Source: Rheinheimera tangshanensis (GTDB taxonomy: Bacteria; Pseudomonadota; Gammaproteobacteria; Enterobacterales; Alteromonadaceae). From it: a DNA stretch of 64,000 nt. A model generated the notes under the pieces. That model saw nothing but the letters and a program-made list of their open reading frames with translations, was not told where the DNA came from and ran no database searches. A program made the position numbers and the translations under genes. Below are positions 55,229-63,985 of the stretch, piece by piece; position 1 is the first letter of the stretch; the number at the start of each line of letters is the position of its first letter. The stretch is from assembly GCF_014645135.1 (NCBI RefSeq), contig NZ_BMLH01000011.1, forward strand, positions 90,753 through 154,752, written 5' to 3'.

Positions 55229-55945
55229 ATGACCAAACCAGAGTTGCAACAGCACTACCAAGCCTTGTGGCAACAGTCTTTACTGAAGTTTGAACAACAT
55301 CAATTTGAGACTGACCCTCTGTTAACTGCCAAAGATGATAAGCGGTATGGTATTACTTTGTTGGCCCGTCCTTCTGAGCAGGTAAAACAACAAATCCGGC
55401 ATCATCTGGCAGAGCTGATGCAGCTGGAGCCACAACAGTATTATTATCCGGCTTCAGATTTACATTTGACGGTCTTATCGCTGATTTCCTGCTATGCAGG
55501 TTTTACTTTATCGCAGATAGATACAGCGGCTTATGTTGAATTAGTCAAAGAGGTGATAGCGGATACAGGCCCGTTCCGGTTGGATTTTCAGGGGATCACC
55601 GCATCGCCTTCTTGTGTGTTGGTGCAGGGCTTTTTTGATGATCAAAAGCTCAATCAGTTAAGAGCAAAGCTGCGCTCTGCCTTTGGGCAATCGACTTTGC
55701 AGCATTCCATTGACCAGCGTTATGCCATTCAAACTGCTCATATGACAGTATTACGTTTCACCCAACAGCCTGCTAACCCCGTGCTGTTTCTGCAGAAAAT
55801 CAAAGCCTTAACTTCCGTGGATTTTGGCTCTTGCCTGATAGATGAGTTGGAACTGGTAGGTAATGACTGGTATCAGCGCCAACAAAATACAGTGTTACTA
55901 AGTCGCTTTGATTTAAACAAATCAGCTGTTAATACTGCAGTTTAA
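55229..55945 (+). CDS. 2H-phosphodiesterase (2'-5' RNA ligase-like) protein
   Basis: A 238-residue protein with two HxTx motifs, His79-Leu-Thr (LHLTVLSL) and His171-Met-Thr (AHMTVLRF), which make the 2H catalytic pair. It is related to the LigT/YjcG family acting on 2',3'-cyclic phosphates. The start is ATG 55229 (AGGA upstream); a GTG one codon before is not favoured. The end overlaps the convergent alkyltransferase-like gene by 17 bp. Confidence 0.85.
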   Translation: MTKPELQQHYQALWQQSLLKFEQHQFETDPLLTAKDDKRYGITLLARPSEQVKQQIRHHLAELMQLEPQQYYYPASDLHLTVLSLISCYAGFTLSQIDTAAYVELVKEVIADTGPFRLDFQGITASPSCVLVQGFFDDQKLNQLRAKLRSAFGQSTLQHSIDQRYAIQTAHMTVLRFTQQPANPVLFLQKIKALTSVDFGSCLIDELELVGNDWYQRQQNTVLLSRFDLNKSAVNTAV

Positions 55946-56276
55946 ACAACAGTTCTGATAAATCAGGTTGCCACCAAAAATCTTTAGCAACCCGTCCATT
56001 TCTTACTATCACACCTTCGGCCAGCAGCAATTGTTGTTGTGTTAAAGCCTGGGGGGTACCTGCTGCAAACGCCAACTGACCACCCGAGCGCATCACTCTG
56101 TACCAGGGCAGTTGCAGCTCATCCGGTGCTAAGCCCAGCGTTTTTCCGACTAAGCGGGCACGGCCAGGCAAGCCAGCTAAATCGGCAATTTGACCATAAC
56201 TGGCAATTTTTCCGGCCGGAATTTGTAACACCGTTTGCCAGATTTTTTGTTGTTTGGATGGCGTTTGTTCAGGCAT
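55929..56276 (-). CDS. Alkyltransferase-like protein (ATL)
   Basis: A 115-residue MGMT-fold protein: the helix ASYGQIADLAGLPGRARLVGKTL and then PWYRVMRSGG (residues 57-66), where the acceptor Cys of the PCHRV motif is replaced by Trp58. This is the mark of alkyltransferase-like proteins, which bind O6-alkylguanine and recruit nucleotide excision repair rather than removing the alkyl group. Confidence 0.88.
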   Translation of the reverse strand: MPEQTPSKQQKIWQTVLQIPAGKIASYGQIADLAGLPGRARLVGKTLGLAPDELQLPWYRVMRSGGQLAFAAGTPQALTQQQLLLAEGVIVRNGRVAKDFWWQPDLSELLFKLQY

Positions 56277-56347
56277 GGGCGCAGATCTGTCATTATTTTT
56301 TTAAGGACAATGCTACAATGCCGCCGCCTTTTTTGCCGGAGTTTTTT

Positions 56348-56533
56348 ATGTTTACCACTATTGACGGTATTCGGCTGCGTATACCTACCGAAGAACCTGT
56401 TGCGCCAGAAAGCAGCGATTGCTGTGGCAGCGGCAGCTGCTGTCCTTGTGTCTGGGATTATTACCGTGCACAGCAAAAAGCCTGGCAGGTACAAAAAGAA
56501 CAAAAGCAAAAACAACTGCAAGAGCAAGAGTAA
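56348..56533 (+). CDS. Oxidoreductase-like domain small protein
   Basis: A 61-residue protein. I start at ATG 56348 with GGAG 6 bases upstream; a much longer in-frame reading from 56039 would lie antisense to the alkyltransferase gene. It has the PF09791-type motif DCCGSGSCCPCVWDYY (Cys25, 26, 31, 32, 34), likely binding metal or a Fe-S centre, and a charged helical tail (QKAWQVQKEQKQKQLQEQE). Family function is unknown. Confidence 0.85.
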   Translation: MFTTIDGIRLRIPTEEPVAPESSDCCGSGSCCPCVWDYYRAQQKAWQVQKEQKQKQLQEQE

Positions 56534-56567
56534 GAGCCATTTTGCTGACCCTTACTCCGTTGTCCGC

Positions 56568-56978
56568 TTAATAAGCTTTATTGACCACAGTACGGCCTAT
56601 AGGGGCCAGACTTAAAGTGGCCAGCTTTAAGTGAGCTAAGCCAAACGGAATGCCGATGATGGTAACAAAACAGGCCACAGCATGAATTAAATGCCCCAGG
56701 GCCAGCCAGAAACCGGCAAACACAAACCAAATCACGTTACCGACAAAACCTAGTGGTCCAGTGCCAATATCGGAAATGCGGTTCAGGCGCTCGCGATTGA
56801 CATGCTCGTTACCAAAAGGCCAGAACGCCATTTCACCAATGACAAAACAGGCGCGACCAAAAGGAATAAATACAATACTTAAAAAGCAGAGTAAACCAAT
56901 ACACCACCAGGCCAGCCCCATTAAAAAACCACCCATCACAAACCAGAAAACATTAAATATCAGTCGTAAAGCACCCAT
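56568..56978 (-). CDS. YccF-like inner-membrane protein
   Basis: A 136-residue protein with four membrane segments in two YccF repeats: IFNVFWFVMGGFLMGLAWWCIGL...FIPFGRACF and the second VGNVIWFVFAGFWLALGHL...GIPFGLAHLKLATLSLAPIG. It matches DUF307/YccF. Role unknown. Confidence 0.9.
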   Translation of the reverse strand: MGALRLIFNVFWFVMGGFLMGLAWWCIGLLCFLSIVFIPFGRACFVIGEMAFWPFGNEHVNRERLNRISDIGTGPLGFVGNVIWFVFAGFWLALGHLIHAVACFVTIIGIPFGLAHLKLATLSLAPIGRTVVNKAY

Positions 56979-57184
56979 GGTCGTTCTCCTTTTTTCACTT
57001 ATGCCAAAAGGGTTACAAGATTGGGGCCAATTTTAATTGTGATATAAATCATAAAGATAAAGTTAATGTATGAAATTTAAACCGTGAAAATCACCATTTA
57101 ATAGTGAATTTCGCCGCTGGTCAGACTGGACTAGCCACAGGAAAAGCTTGCTGAGTTCTCTGGCAACGGCTTTAATAAGGCCGT

Positions 57185-57234
57185 TTTAAGACTTTAAGAC
57201 TTTAAGACTTTAAGACTTTAAGACTTTAAGACTA
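57185..57234. repeat. Octanucleotide tandem repeat
   Basis: ACTTTAAG is repeated five times, with a partial leading and trailing copy, about 155 bp before the POT transporter start. A hairpin (AACGGC/GCCGTT, near 57167-57187) stands just before it. The 408-bp gap 56979-57386 has no gene; it holds this tract and the palindromic repeat. Confidence 0.88.
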
Positions 57235-57237
57235 ATA

Positions 57238-57360
57238 CCCAAATTAATTGGAGTTGCAGCGCGGCGACAAGTGCACAAGACCCCAGGAGCATAGTTCACC
57301 TATGTGACTGGGGCGAGGGCGGGAAGTCAACAAAGCTGCAGCTTCAAGTAAGAAGGGGAT
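57238..57360 (+). repeat. Palindromic intergenic repeat, copy upstream of POT
   Basis: The clearest copy: outer arms GGAGTTGCAGC and GCTGCAGCTTC are nearly complementary; the inner hairpin is CCCCA-GGAG-CATAG/CTATG-TGAC-TGGGG. It ends 26 bp before the POT transporter start. Confidence 0.88.
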
Positions 57361-57386
57361 AATAATTACAGTATTCGCGGATCCCT

Positions 57387-58979
57387 ATGACAACTACTAC
57401 TCTTCCTGTACAGCGACAGCTGCTCGGCCATCCCATGGGCCTTTATGTGTGTTTTTTCACCGAAATGTGGGAACGTTTTGCCTTTTATGGCTTAAAAGCC
57501 CTGTTGTTTTTATACCTGACCAAACACCATTTATTTTCTGATGACGACGGTTATATTCTGCTTGGCACTTATGCCGGTTTAGCCTATGCCTTGCCGGTGG
57601 TCGGTGGTTTATTGGCAGATAAATACCTTGGAATGCGCAAAGCCGTTACTTTTGGTGGCGCTTTAATGGCGGTAGGGATGCTTGGCATGGCCTATAGAGG
57701 TCACGCCGCTACCCCAGAAATGGGGTTTGATAATGTCGCGGTGCAAATTATGTATTTGTCGCTGGCCTTAGTTGCAGTGGGGGTAGGTTTTTTAAAACCG
57801 AATATTTCCACCATAGTAGGGCGCTTGTACCAGGATAACGATCCGCGCCGTGACTCTGCTTTTACCATCTTTTATATGGGCATCAATATGGGGGCCTTTA
57901 TCTCCAGTTTGTTTGTTGGCTGGGTCGGTATTGAATATGGCTGGGAATATGGTTTTGGTTCAGCTGGCATAGGCCTGATTTTAGGCTGGCTGGTGTTTGT
58001 TACCCAAACCAAACATTTGCAGGGCCAGGCTGAACCGGGTCGTCCTGAGCTTTTGGACGAAAAACGTTTTGGTATTCGCCGTGAAACGCTGATTTATATC
58101 GGTGCTTTGATTGGCGTTATTGTGGTGCAGCAAATCCTGCAAACCCGCTTTGACTTTGGCGCTTTAGCAGCCGTTTTAGGTCTGGCTGAAGGCACTGAAA
58201 TCACGGCCACTGAAGTGGTGGCTATTCTGATGACTATCGCCTTACTGATTTGGTGGTTTAAGTTTATTTTTGTTGAGTGCAGCAAAGTCGAACGCGCCAA
58301 TATGATAGTGCTGATGGTGCTGATTGGTATCTCTGCTGTGTTCTGGGGCTTGTACGAACAAACTTATGGTACCTGGCTGGCATTTTCCGACCGGGTGATG
58401 AACAGCTACACCTTCAACCTGTTGGTCAGCGACTTTACGCCTAACGCTTCACAATTAACTTCGGTGGGCGCCTTGTTTATTTTTGCTTTGGCTATTCCTT
58501 TTGCCTGGCTTTGGCCTGTGCTGGATAAAAAAGGCTGGAACCCATCTGCCCCTGCCAAATTTGGTTTTGGTTTATTGTTCGCAGGTCTGGCGCATTTTGT
58601 ATTGCAATACGCGGCACTGAACCCTGAAGCCAATGGATTAGCTGGTTTTTGGTGGTTTATTCTGGCTTACCTGGTGCTGGAAATAGGTGAGATGGTGTTA
58701 TCGCCTATAGGTTTATCTGCTGTTACTACCTTGTCGGTCAGCCGCGTAGTCAGCTTAATGATGGGCGTCTGGTTTTTAGCTTCGGCTTTTGGTGAAATGT
58801 TAGCGGGGCGTTTTGGTACCTTAGCCTCTATGCCAGCAGGTACTGACACAGGCACTGCATTGGCTATTTATGCTGATGTATTCGCCATTTTAGGTTGGGT
58901 TGGGGTAGGCTGCGCCATCTTTATGTTTGCCTTAACGCCACTGTTGAATAAACAAATTCATCAGGCACAAAACAGCTGA
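57387..58979 (+). CDS. POT-family proton-coupled peptide transporter
   Basis: A 530-residue transporter with about 14 membrane segments. The family signature ETWERFAFYG appears as FFTEMWERFAFYGLKALL (residues about 23-40), with YAGLAYALPVVGGLLADKYLGMRKAV and the FYMGINMGAFISSL motif (about 170). It takes up di- and tripeptides with protons. Close to dtpA-type but I do not assign a symbol. A terminator follows. Confidence 0.92.
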   Translation: MTTTTLPVQRQLLGHPMGLYVCFFTEMWERFAFYGLKALLFLYLTKHHLFSDDDGYILLGTYAGLAYALPVVGGLLADKYLGMRKAVTFGGALMAVGMLGMAYRGHAATPEMGFDNVAVQIMYLSLALVAVGVGFLKPNISTIVGRLYQDNDPRRDSAFTIFYMGINMGAFISSLFVGWVGIEYGWEYGFGSAGIGLILGWLVFVTQTKHLQGQAEPGRPELLDEKRFGIRRETLIYIGALIGVIVVQQILQTRFDFGALAAVLGLAEGTEITATEVVAILMTIALLIWWFKFIFVECSKVERANMIVLMVLIGISAVFWGLYEQTYGTWLAFSDRVMNSYTFNLLVSDFTPNASQLTSVGALFIFALAIPFAWLWPVLDKKGWNPSAPAKFGFGLLFAGLAHFVLQYAALNPEANGLAGFWWFILAYLVLEIGEMVLSPIGLSAVTTLSVSRVVSLMMGVWFLASAFGEMLAGRFGTLASMPAGTDTGTALAIYADVFAILGWVGVGCAIFMFALTPLLNKQIHQAQNS

Positions 58980-59003
58980 TGATTTAAACTAAGCGCACAG
59001 ATG

Positions 59004-59027
59004 AAGGCCGGGTTTAGACCCGGCCTT
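59004..59027. terminator. Bidirectional terminator
   Basis: AAGGCCGGGT-TTAG-ACCCGGCCTT between the convergent POT and hypothetical membrane genes; T/G-rich on the plus side. Confidence 0.82.
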
Positions 59028-59038
59028 TGTGTTTGTGA

Positions 59039-60082
59039 TTATCTTTGTTCTGGCGTTTCAGTTTGAATGGGCGGAGCCAAAGCCCGGCCTGTCATACCTG
59101 CCGGAAAGGCTGGCGAGTCACAAACCCGCACAGTGTAACTGTAACCTACAGGCTTATTTACATCAGGTGTGATCACCAGCACTTCGTAGTCGTTAATATG
59201 CACCAGATGCTCAGGCTCTGTCAGTTTGCAACTGGACGCGCCAAGGCTTTCGATATGGTAGTTAAAAGACGCCACCAGTTTATTCAACCACAGCATAGTG
59301 GGTAATTTAAAACCTCTGTCGCCCATTAAATAGCCGTCTTCAATAAAGATCTGAAACTCCGGGACTTTGCTATGAGGCCCTTGTTGCTGCTGTTGCAACT
59401 CTGCTTCACGTTGCTTTATTTCTGCCAGTTGTTTTTGTATCGCTTCAGGGCTGTTTTGTTGCTCAGTCGTGGTCCAGTTTAAAAATTGCTCCGGATGGCC
59501 GCTGAAATAGCTGAATAAAGTAAAAGTTAAAATGATAGTAACCACTGGCAAGTAGATAATACGGGCGGCTAAAGTCCAGACCGGAAAAACTTCATCATCC
59601 AGCAGATGTTTCGAAGGAACGCCAAAAGGTCGCAACATCAACAGCAGCATGACTTTAATCAAATGCAGCATGGAATAAAACTGCAAGGTCAGCATGCTGC
59701 CAATTAAGGTCCAGGCCGGGGCCAGCAGTAAAGCCGCTAAGTTGACGCTGTAAGGTACTATATCAGGCCTTACGCCTATCACACCGTTGACCAGAGATTC
59801 GGCATAAGCAAAAGAAAAATTCAGCACTATGGCGTAGAAAGTCAGGATACAGGCTTTGCCTAGCAGGCTGTGCCACCAGATAGCAAAGCGTTGCCACATT
59901 TCTTTGGCTGTCGCGAGCAGTAATAACACAGAGCCTATTTTTGCCAGAACGCTGTTGTCTGCCCCCAGTAACAAAAACAGCAGAAAAAACACTGTGGCCA
60001 GTAAATAACCCCACTGGGCAAAATGTAACTGTGCTAAACGGGGAAAACGCTCATTCCATGCTTGCATAAGTAGTTGATCCAT
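59039..60082 (-). CDS. Hypothetical membrane protein with extracytoplasmic tail
   Basis: A 347-residue protein. Five or six hydrophobic segments lie in about residues 20-200, followed by a Gln-rich coiled coil (AIQKQLAEIKQREAELQQQQQ) and a soluble C-terminal domain of about 110 residues with three cysteines. I do not recognise a family. ATG 60067 is a possible alternative start. Convergent with the POT gene, sharing its terminator. Confidence 0.65.
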   Translation of the reverse strand: MDQLLMQAWNERFPRLAQLHFAQWGYLLATVFFLLFLLLGADNSVLAKIGSVLLLLATAKEMWQRFAIWWHSLLGKACILTFYAIVLNFSFAYAESLVNGVIGVRPDIVPYSVNLAALLLAPAWTLIGSMLTLQFYSMLHLIKVMLLLMLRPFGVPSKHLLDDEVFPVWTLAARIIYLPVVTIILTFTLFSYFSGHPEQFLNWTTTEQQNSPEAIQKQLAEIKQREAELQQQQQGPHSKVPEFQIFIEDGYLMGDRGFKLPTMLWLNKLVASFNYHIESLGASSCKLTEPEHLVHINDYEVLVITPDVNKPVGYSYTVRVCDSPAFPAGMTGRALAPPIQTETPEQR

Positions 60083-60280
60083 CGTGTTGTTTTTATGCCA
60101 CTATTGTTAGCACGATGCGGCTTTTTGCTCAATCCGTCTGACAAAAGAATCAGACATGCCACTTGGCTCAAATTTCCCACGCTGAACTAAACACAGTTGC
60201 ACCAGAGCGCTTTCCATGGATAATTTAACGCCTTTGTGCTTCACAAATGAAAACTACAACGAAAAACCCCAAGGGATCCT

Positions 60281-62512
60281 ATGAAATCTGTTTATTTGCT
60301 TAGTACCTTAGCCTTGGCTATCAGTTTTGCCACTACTGCCGACGAAGGTCAGTGGCAGCCACATCAACTGGCTGAATTACAAAAAGAATTAACCGCCAAA
60401 GGCATTGAAATACCAGGCAAACAGCTGGCTGATTTAAGCCAGTATCCTATGAATGCTATTGTCAGCCTTGGCTACTGCTCGGCTTCTTTTGTTTCACCAA
60501 AAGGCCTGGTGGTGACGAACCATCACTGCGCCTACAATGCTATTCAGAACAATTCGACCAAAGACAATAACCTGATTGATAAAGGCTTTTTAGCTAAAAC
60601 TATGGCTGAAGAGCTACCAGCCGGGCCGCAGGAACGCTTGTATATCACTGAAGCTGTGACCGATGTAACTGCACAAGTTACCGGTGCTTTGGCTGCAGAT
60701 TTATCCGGCAAAGCGCGTTATGAGGCGATAGAAGCCAACCGCAAAGCGCTGATTAAAGACTGCGAAAGCGATGCGAATTATCGCTGCTCTGTGGTGAGTT
60801 TTCACCATGGCATGGAATACTTTCAAATTAAACAGCTGATGCTGCAGGATGTACGTTTGGTGTATGCACCCTCAGAATCTGTAGGGAATTACGGTGGTGA
60901 TATCGATAACTTCGAATACCCACGCCATACAGGCGATTACACCTTTATCCGTGGTTATGTCGGCAAAGATGGTAAACCAGCACCGTATTCAGTGGATAAC
61001 GTGCCTTACCAAAGCAAAAACTTCTTAAAAATTAATGCCAGTGGTGTACGCCAGGGCGATGGCATTTTATTGGCTGGTTACCCTGGCCAAACCAGCCGTT
61101 ACCGTTTAGCCGATGAAATCTCTTTTGCCGCCGACTGGCAATATCCGGCTCAGGTAAAAACCTATCAACAAATGATCAACACCATTGATCGTTTAAGTGC
61201 CGCTGACGGCGACCTAAAAGTGAAATACGCCTCCACTGTCAAAGGCCACAATAACCGCATGAAAAAACTGCAGGGTTTATTGGATGGTTTTAAAGTGACG
61301 GATATTCAGGCCATTAAAGAAATGCAGGAAAAAGCCTTGCTGGATTGGATTAAAGCCGATGCAGAGCGCGCGCCTTACCAGCAAAGCATTGATGCATTAA
61401 AGCAAGTAATAGACGCCGAACAGGCTTTTACCCAGCAAACTTATTACTTTGAAGCGGCCAAACGCAGTGATTTATTACAAGCCGCTATTTTGCTGTACCG
61501 TTTAGCGCAGGAAAACCAAAAGCCGGACGCAGAACGGGAAATGGGCTTTCAGCAACGTGACTTAAAAATGATCGAAGGCCGTTTAGCCCGGATGGAGAAA
61601 AGCTTCCACCCGACTATGGATATCGCCATTTGGTCAGAACAGCTCGCAGAGTATTTAGCTCAGCCTGATGCGGTGCGTGTAGCAGAGTTAGACGCCGCTT
61701 TAGGTTTAACTGCTGGCATGAGCCAGGCACAGGTTGCTGAAAAAATCACAGCGCTTTACCCACAAAGCAGCTTAACCAGCACCGAAGGGCGTAAAACCTG
61801 GCTGGGTAAAACACCAGCTGATTTTGCGCAAAGTGCAGACCCCTTTATTCGCATCGCAGTGGCTATTTCTGACAAAAACCTGGCTTTAGAAGCTCAGGAT
61901 AAAGAGCTGAAAGGGCAGCTGTCCCAAGTGCGCCCAGCTTATATGCAAGCTATTATTGCCTACAACAAAGCACAGGGAAAACCAGTGTACCCGGACGCCA
62001 ACAGCACCTTGCGTATCACTTATGGATCTGTGGACGGTTATCCGGCCAAAGACGGTGTCTATAAAACGCCTTTTACTTCAGTGAAGGGGTTAATCGCCAA
62101 ACGTCAGGCTGAGTATCCGTTTAACGCGCCGCAAAAGCTGGTGGATGCCTATCAGGCAGGTAAAACAGCTGGCTACTTTTATGCTGACTTAGCTGCCCAA
62201 AGCAAAGAGCCTTGGTTCTGTGGCATTTTTAACTGCCCAAAAAACGAGGTAAAAGCCTTTAACTCGGTGCCGGTCAACTTCTTATCCAGCGCCGACACCA
62301 CAGGCGGCAACTCAGGCTCAGCAGTGATGAACGGCAAAGGCGAGTTGGTGGGCTTAAACTTCGATTCGACTTATGAGTCCATCACCAAAGACTGGTATTT
62401 CAACCCGGAAATCACCCGCGCTATTCATGTGGATATCCGTTATGTATTGTGGATGATGCAATACGTTGATAACGCTGATAATTTATTGGCAGAGATGGAA
62501 ATAGTAAGGTAA
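60281..62512 (+). CDS. S46-family dipeptidyl peptidase (DPP7/DPP11-type)
   Basis: A 743-residue secreted peptidase. Signal peptide to about Ala20. The catalytic His is in TNHHCAY (residues 79-84), and the nucleophile Ser678 is in TTGGNSGSAVMN. The long helical domain in about 250-560 is the exopeptidase lid of the family. At the S1 specificity position (18 residues after the nucleophile) it has Ser696 (FDST), where DPP7 has Gly and DPP11 has Arg. It should remove dipeptides from peptide N-termini in the periplasm, feeding peptide transporters such as the neighbouring POT. Confidence 0.92.
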   Translation: MKSVYLLSTLALAISFATTADEGQWQPHQLAELQKELTAKGIEIPGKQLADLSQYPMNAIVSLGYCSASFVSPKGLVVTNHHCAYNAIQNNSTKDNNLIDKGFLAKTMAEELPAGPQERLYITEAVTDVTAQVTGALAADLSGKARYEAIEANRKALIKDCESDANYRCSVVSFHHGMEYFQIKQLMLQDVRLVYAPSESVGNYGGDIDNFEYPRHTGDYTFIRGYVGKDGKPAPYSVDNVPYQSKNFLKINASGVRQGDGILLAGYPGQTSRYRLADEISFAADWQYPAQVKTYQQMINTIDRLSAADGDLKVKYASTVKGHNNRMKKLQGLLDGFKVTDIQAIKEMQEKALLDWIKADAERAPYQQSIDALKQVIDAEQAFTQQTYYFEAAKRSDLLQAAILLYRLAQENQKPDAEREMGFQQRDLKMIEGRLARMEKSFHPTMDIAIWSEQLAEYLAQPDAVRVAELDAALGLTAGMSQAQVAEKITALYPQSSLTSTEGRKTWLGKTPADFAQSADPFIRIAVAISDKNLALEAQDKELKGQLSQVRPAYMQAIIAYNKAQGKPVYPDANSTLRITYGSVDGYPAKDGVYKTPFTSVKGLIAKRQAEYPFNAPQKLVDAYQAGKTAGYFYADLAAQSKEPWFCGIFNCPKNEVKAFNSVPVNFLSSADTTGGNSGSAVMNGKGELVGLNFDSTYESITKDWYFNPEITRAIHVDIRYVLWMMQYVDNADNLLAEMEIVR

Positions 62513-62530
62513 TCAACCCGTCGAAAATAC

Positions 62531-62654
62531 TGTAGGGGAGGGCTTTATGCCCTCCCGTTTTAAATTCCATACCGATCTCTATGGGTCTTGTACCCGCCCG
62601 TCTATGGATACTGTTGTGCCCGTTGACGGGGCGGGACAAGCTACGCCCCCTACA
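62531..62654. mobile_element. MITE-like element
   Basis: A 124-bp stretch ends with inverted repeats TGTAGGGG and CCCCTACA. It includes a hairpin GGGAGGGC-TTTAT-GCCCTCCC (62536-62556) that could serve as terminator of the S46 gene, and other short inverted repeats. It contains no gene. It lies between the S46 gene and intI. Confidence 0.6.
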
Positions 62655-62694
62655 ATCCTCCCGTCTATCGTTCAGTCAGAAACTCTCCAAACCT

Positions 62695-63666
62695 TCACCC
62701 ATTCAGCAACAAAGACAACGGACTTTTCACTGCATTGCCACCCCGATTTAATACATGGGTATAAATTTGTGTAGTTTTTACATCGCTATGGCCGAGTTGT
62801 TCTTGTACTGTTCGAATATCAACACCTGCTTCTAATAGGTGAGTTGCAAAACTATGACGTAAGGTATGGCACGTAACATTCTTTGATATTTTTGCCAATC
62901 TGGCTGCGACTTTTATAGCGCGTCTGACGGTAGTTTCATCCAAATGATGTCGACGGATAAGTTTAGATTCAGGGTCAAGGCTAAGCAGGTTGGATGGAAA
63001 TAAATAATGCCAGCCAATCTCTTTTGGCGCTGCTGGATATTTTCGAGCCAACGCAAAAGGCAACCAGACTCCAGCATAAGAGGGGTTATGAAGATCAGTC
63101 TGAAAATGCTGTTTTACATGTTCTATTTGCAGTTTCAGGGAAGGAATAAGCTCTGGTGCCAAAGTCACACGGCGGTTTTTATTACCTTTACCCTGCCAAA
63201 CCAGCACCGACAAATAATCAAAATCAATATCCTGCACCCGCAGCCGAACTGCTTCCATTAAACGCAATCCACTGCCATACATGATTTGCGCCAATAATTT
63301 GTATTTAGGCTCAATAACAGCCAGCAACTGCTGAACCTCAGCACGAGTAAGTACCACAGGCAGTTTTTGCGCAACTTGGGCTTTATTAAAATTAAGGTTT
63401 AGCGACAGTGGCCGCAGAATAATATGCCGGTACAAAAAGCTCAGTGCATTTAAAGCAGTAGCCTGAGTTTTTATGGCCACAGTACGCTGATTGGAAAGGT
63501 AAGATAAAAAACTCTCCACATCGGTATCGGACAATTGATTCGGATGCTGTTTGTGATGAAACAAAATGTAGAACCGAATCCAATACAAATAGGTTTCGAC
63601 GGTGCGCTTGGCATAACGCCGCGACACTATAAATTCCCTGACGTAATCCAAAAAAGGCGAGGCCAT
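62695..63666 (-). CDS. intI: Integron integrase (tyrosine recombinase)
   Basis: A 323-residue tyrosine recombinase. N-terminal SAM-like domain (1-90), catalytic residues Arg135 ([12 protein letters not shown]), His267 and Arg270 ([16 protein letters not shown]), His293 (LGHSDVKTT) and Tyr302 (IYTHVL). The extra IntI patch between the catalytic boxes is present: [22 protein letters not shown] and [20 protein letters not shown] (about 204-250), which separates it from XerC/D. AGGAG stands 7 bases before ATG 63666. Transcribed leftward, away from the cassette side, as in class-type integrons. Confidence 0.93.
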   Translation of the reverse strand: MASPFLDYVREFIVSRRYAKRTVETYLYWIRFYILFHHKQHPNQLSDTDVESFLSYLSNQRTVAIKTQATALNALSFLYRHIILRPLSLNLNFNKAQVAQKLPVVLTRAEVQQLLAVIEPKYKLLAQIMYGSGLRLMEAVRLRVQDIDFDYLSVLVWQGKGNKNRRVTLAPELIPSLKLQIEHVKQHFQTDLHNPSYAGVWLPFALARKYPAAPKEIGWHYLFPSNLLSLDPESKLIRRHHLDETTVRRAIKVAARLAKISKNVTCHTLRHSFATHLLEAGVDIRTVQEQLGHSDVKTTQIYTHVLNRGGNAVKSPLSLLLNG

Positions 63667-63681
63667 TTTTTGCTCCTGAAT

Positions 63682-63701
63682 AACTGTTTAAATAAACAGT
63701 G
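63682..63701 (-). promoter_or_regulatory. LexA (SOS) box of intI
   Basis: AACTGTTTAAATAAACAGTG keeps CTGT-N8-ACAG and lies 16 bp upstream of the intI start, where it would cover the promoter. LexA control of intI is known for class 1 and Vibrio cholerae integrons; here it is predicted. Confidence 0.88.
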
Positions 63702-63820
63702 GTTCAGTTTGAGTAAAAAATCCACCAACTAGCGTGCAGGCTGTATAGATTTTGTCGGGCATAAATTTACTGATTTCAGAAAAAGTTGTTGAAATAGAGG
63801 AACATCAGCGTTAATTTGCT

Positions 63821-63898
63821 ATGAGTAAAAATCATGAAAGAAGGCGGAAAAATGTTCGACTTGCGGGCAGAAACCCTTCTATTAAATTGTTGAACTAA
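63821..63898 (+). CDS. Candidate 25-residue basic ORF before attI
   Basis: ATG 63821 to TAA 63896-63898 encodes a very basic peptide (starts MSKNHERRRKNVRLAGRN). It ends at the candidate attI core. No Shine-Dalgarno is visible. In class 1 integrons a short ORF-11 in attI1 boosts translation of the first cassette; this may be an analogue, or chance. Confidence 0.3.
   Translation: MSKNHERRRKNVRLAGRNPSIKLLN
63889..63895 (+). other. Candidate attI core (GTTRRRY)
   Basis: GTTGAAC fits the GTTRRRY recombination core, 223 bp from the intI start, on the side away from the integrase gene. The flanking sequence has CCGC-TAC-GCGG, CAGACT-G-AGTCTG and CTCCGG/CCGGAG inverted repeats. The core is short, so chance cannot be excluded. 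The remainder of 63702-63985 has no other gene I can support. Confidence 0.4.
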
Positions 63899-63985
63899 GC
63901 CGCTACGCGGAGCCTGATTTCACAGACTGAGTCTGAGCTTCCACACTTACTCCGGGACTGTTCCCAAGACAACCGGAGAACCATC

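Noticed and set aside
56039..56347. N-terminal extension of the small oxidoreductase-like protein
   Set aside because: It is antisense to the alkyltransferase-like gene; the Shine-Dalgarno and motif favour ATG 56348.
57185..57234. CRISPR-like array
   Set aside because: Units are only 8 bp and contiguous, without spacers.
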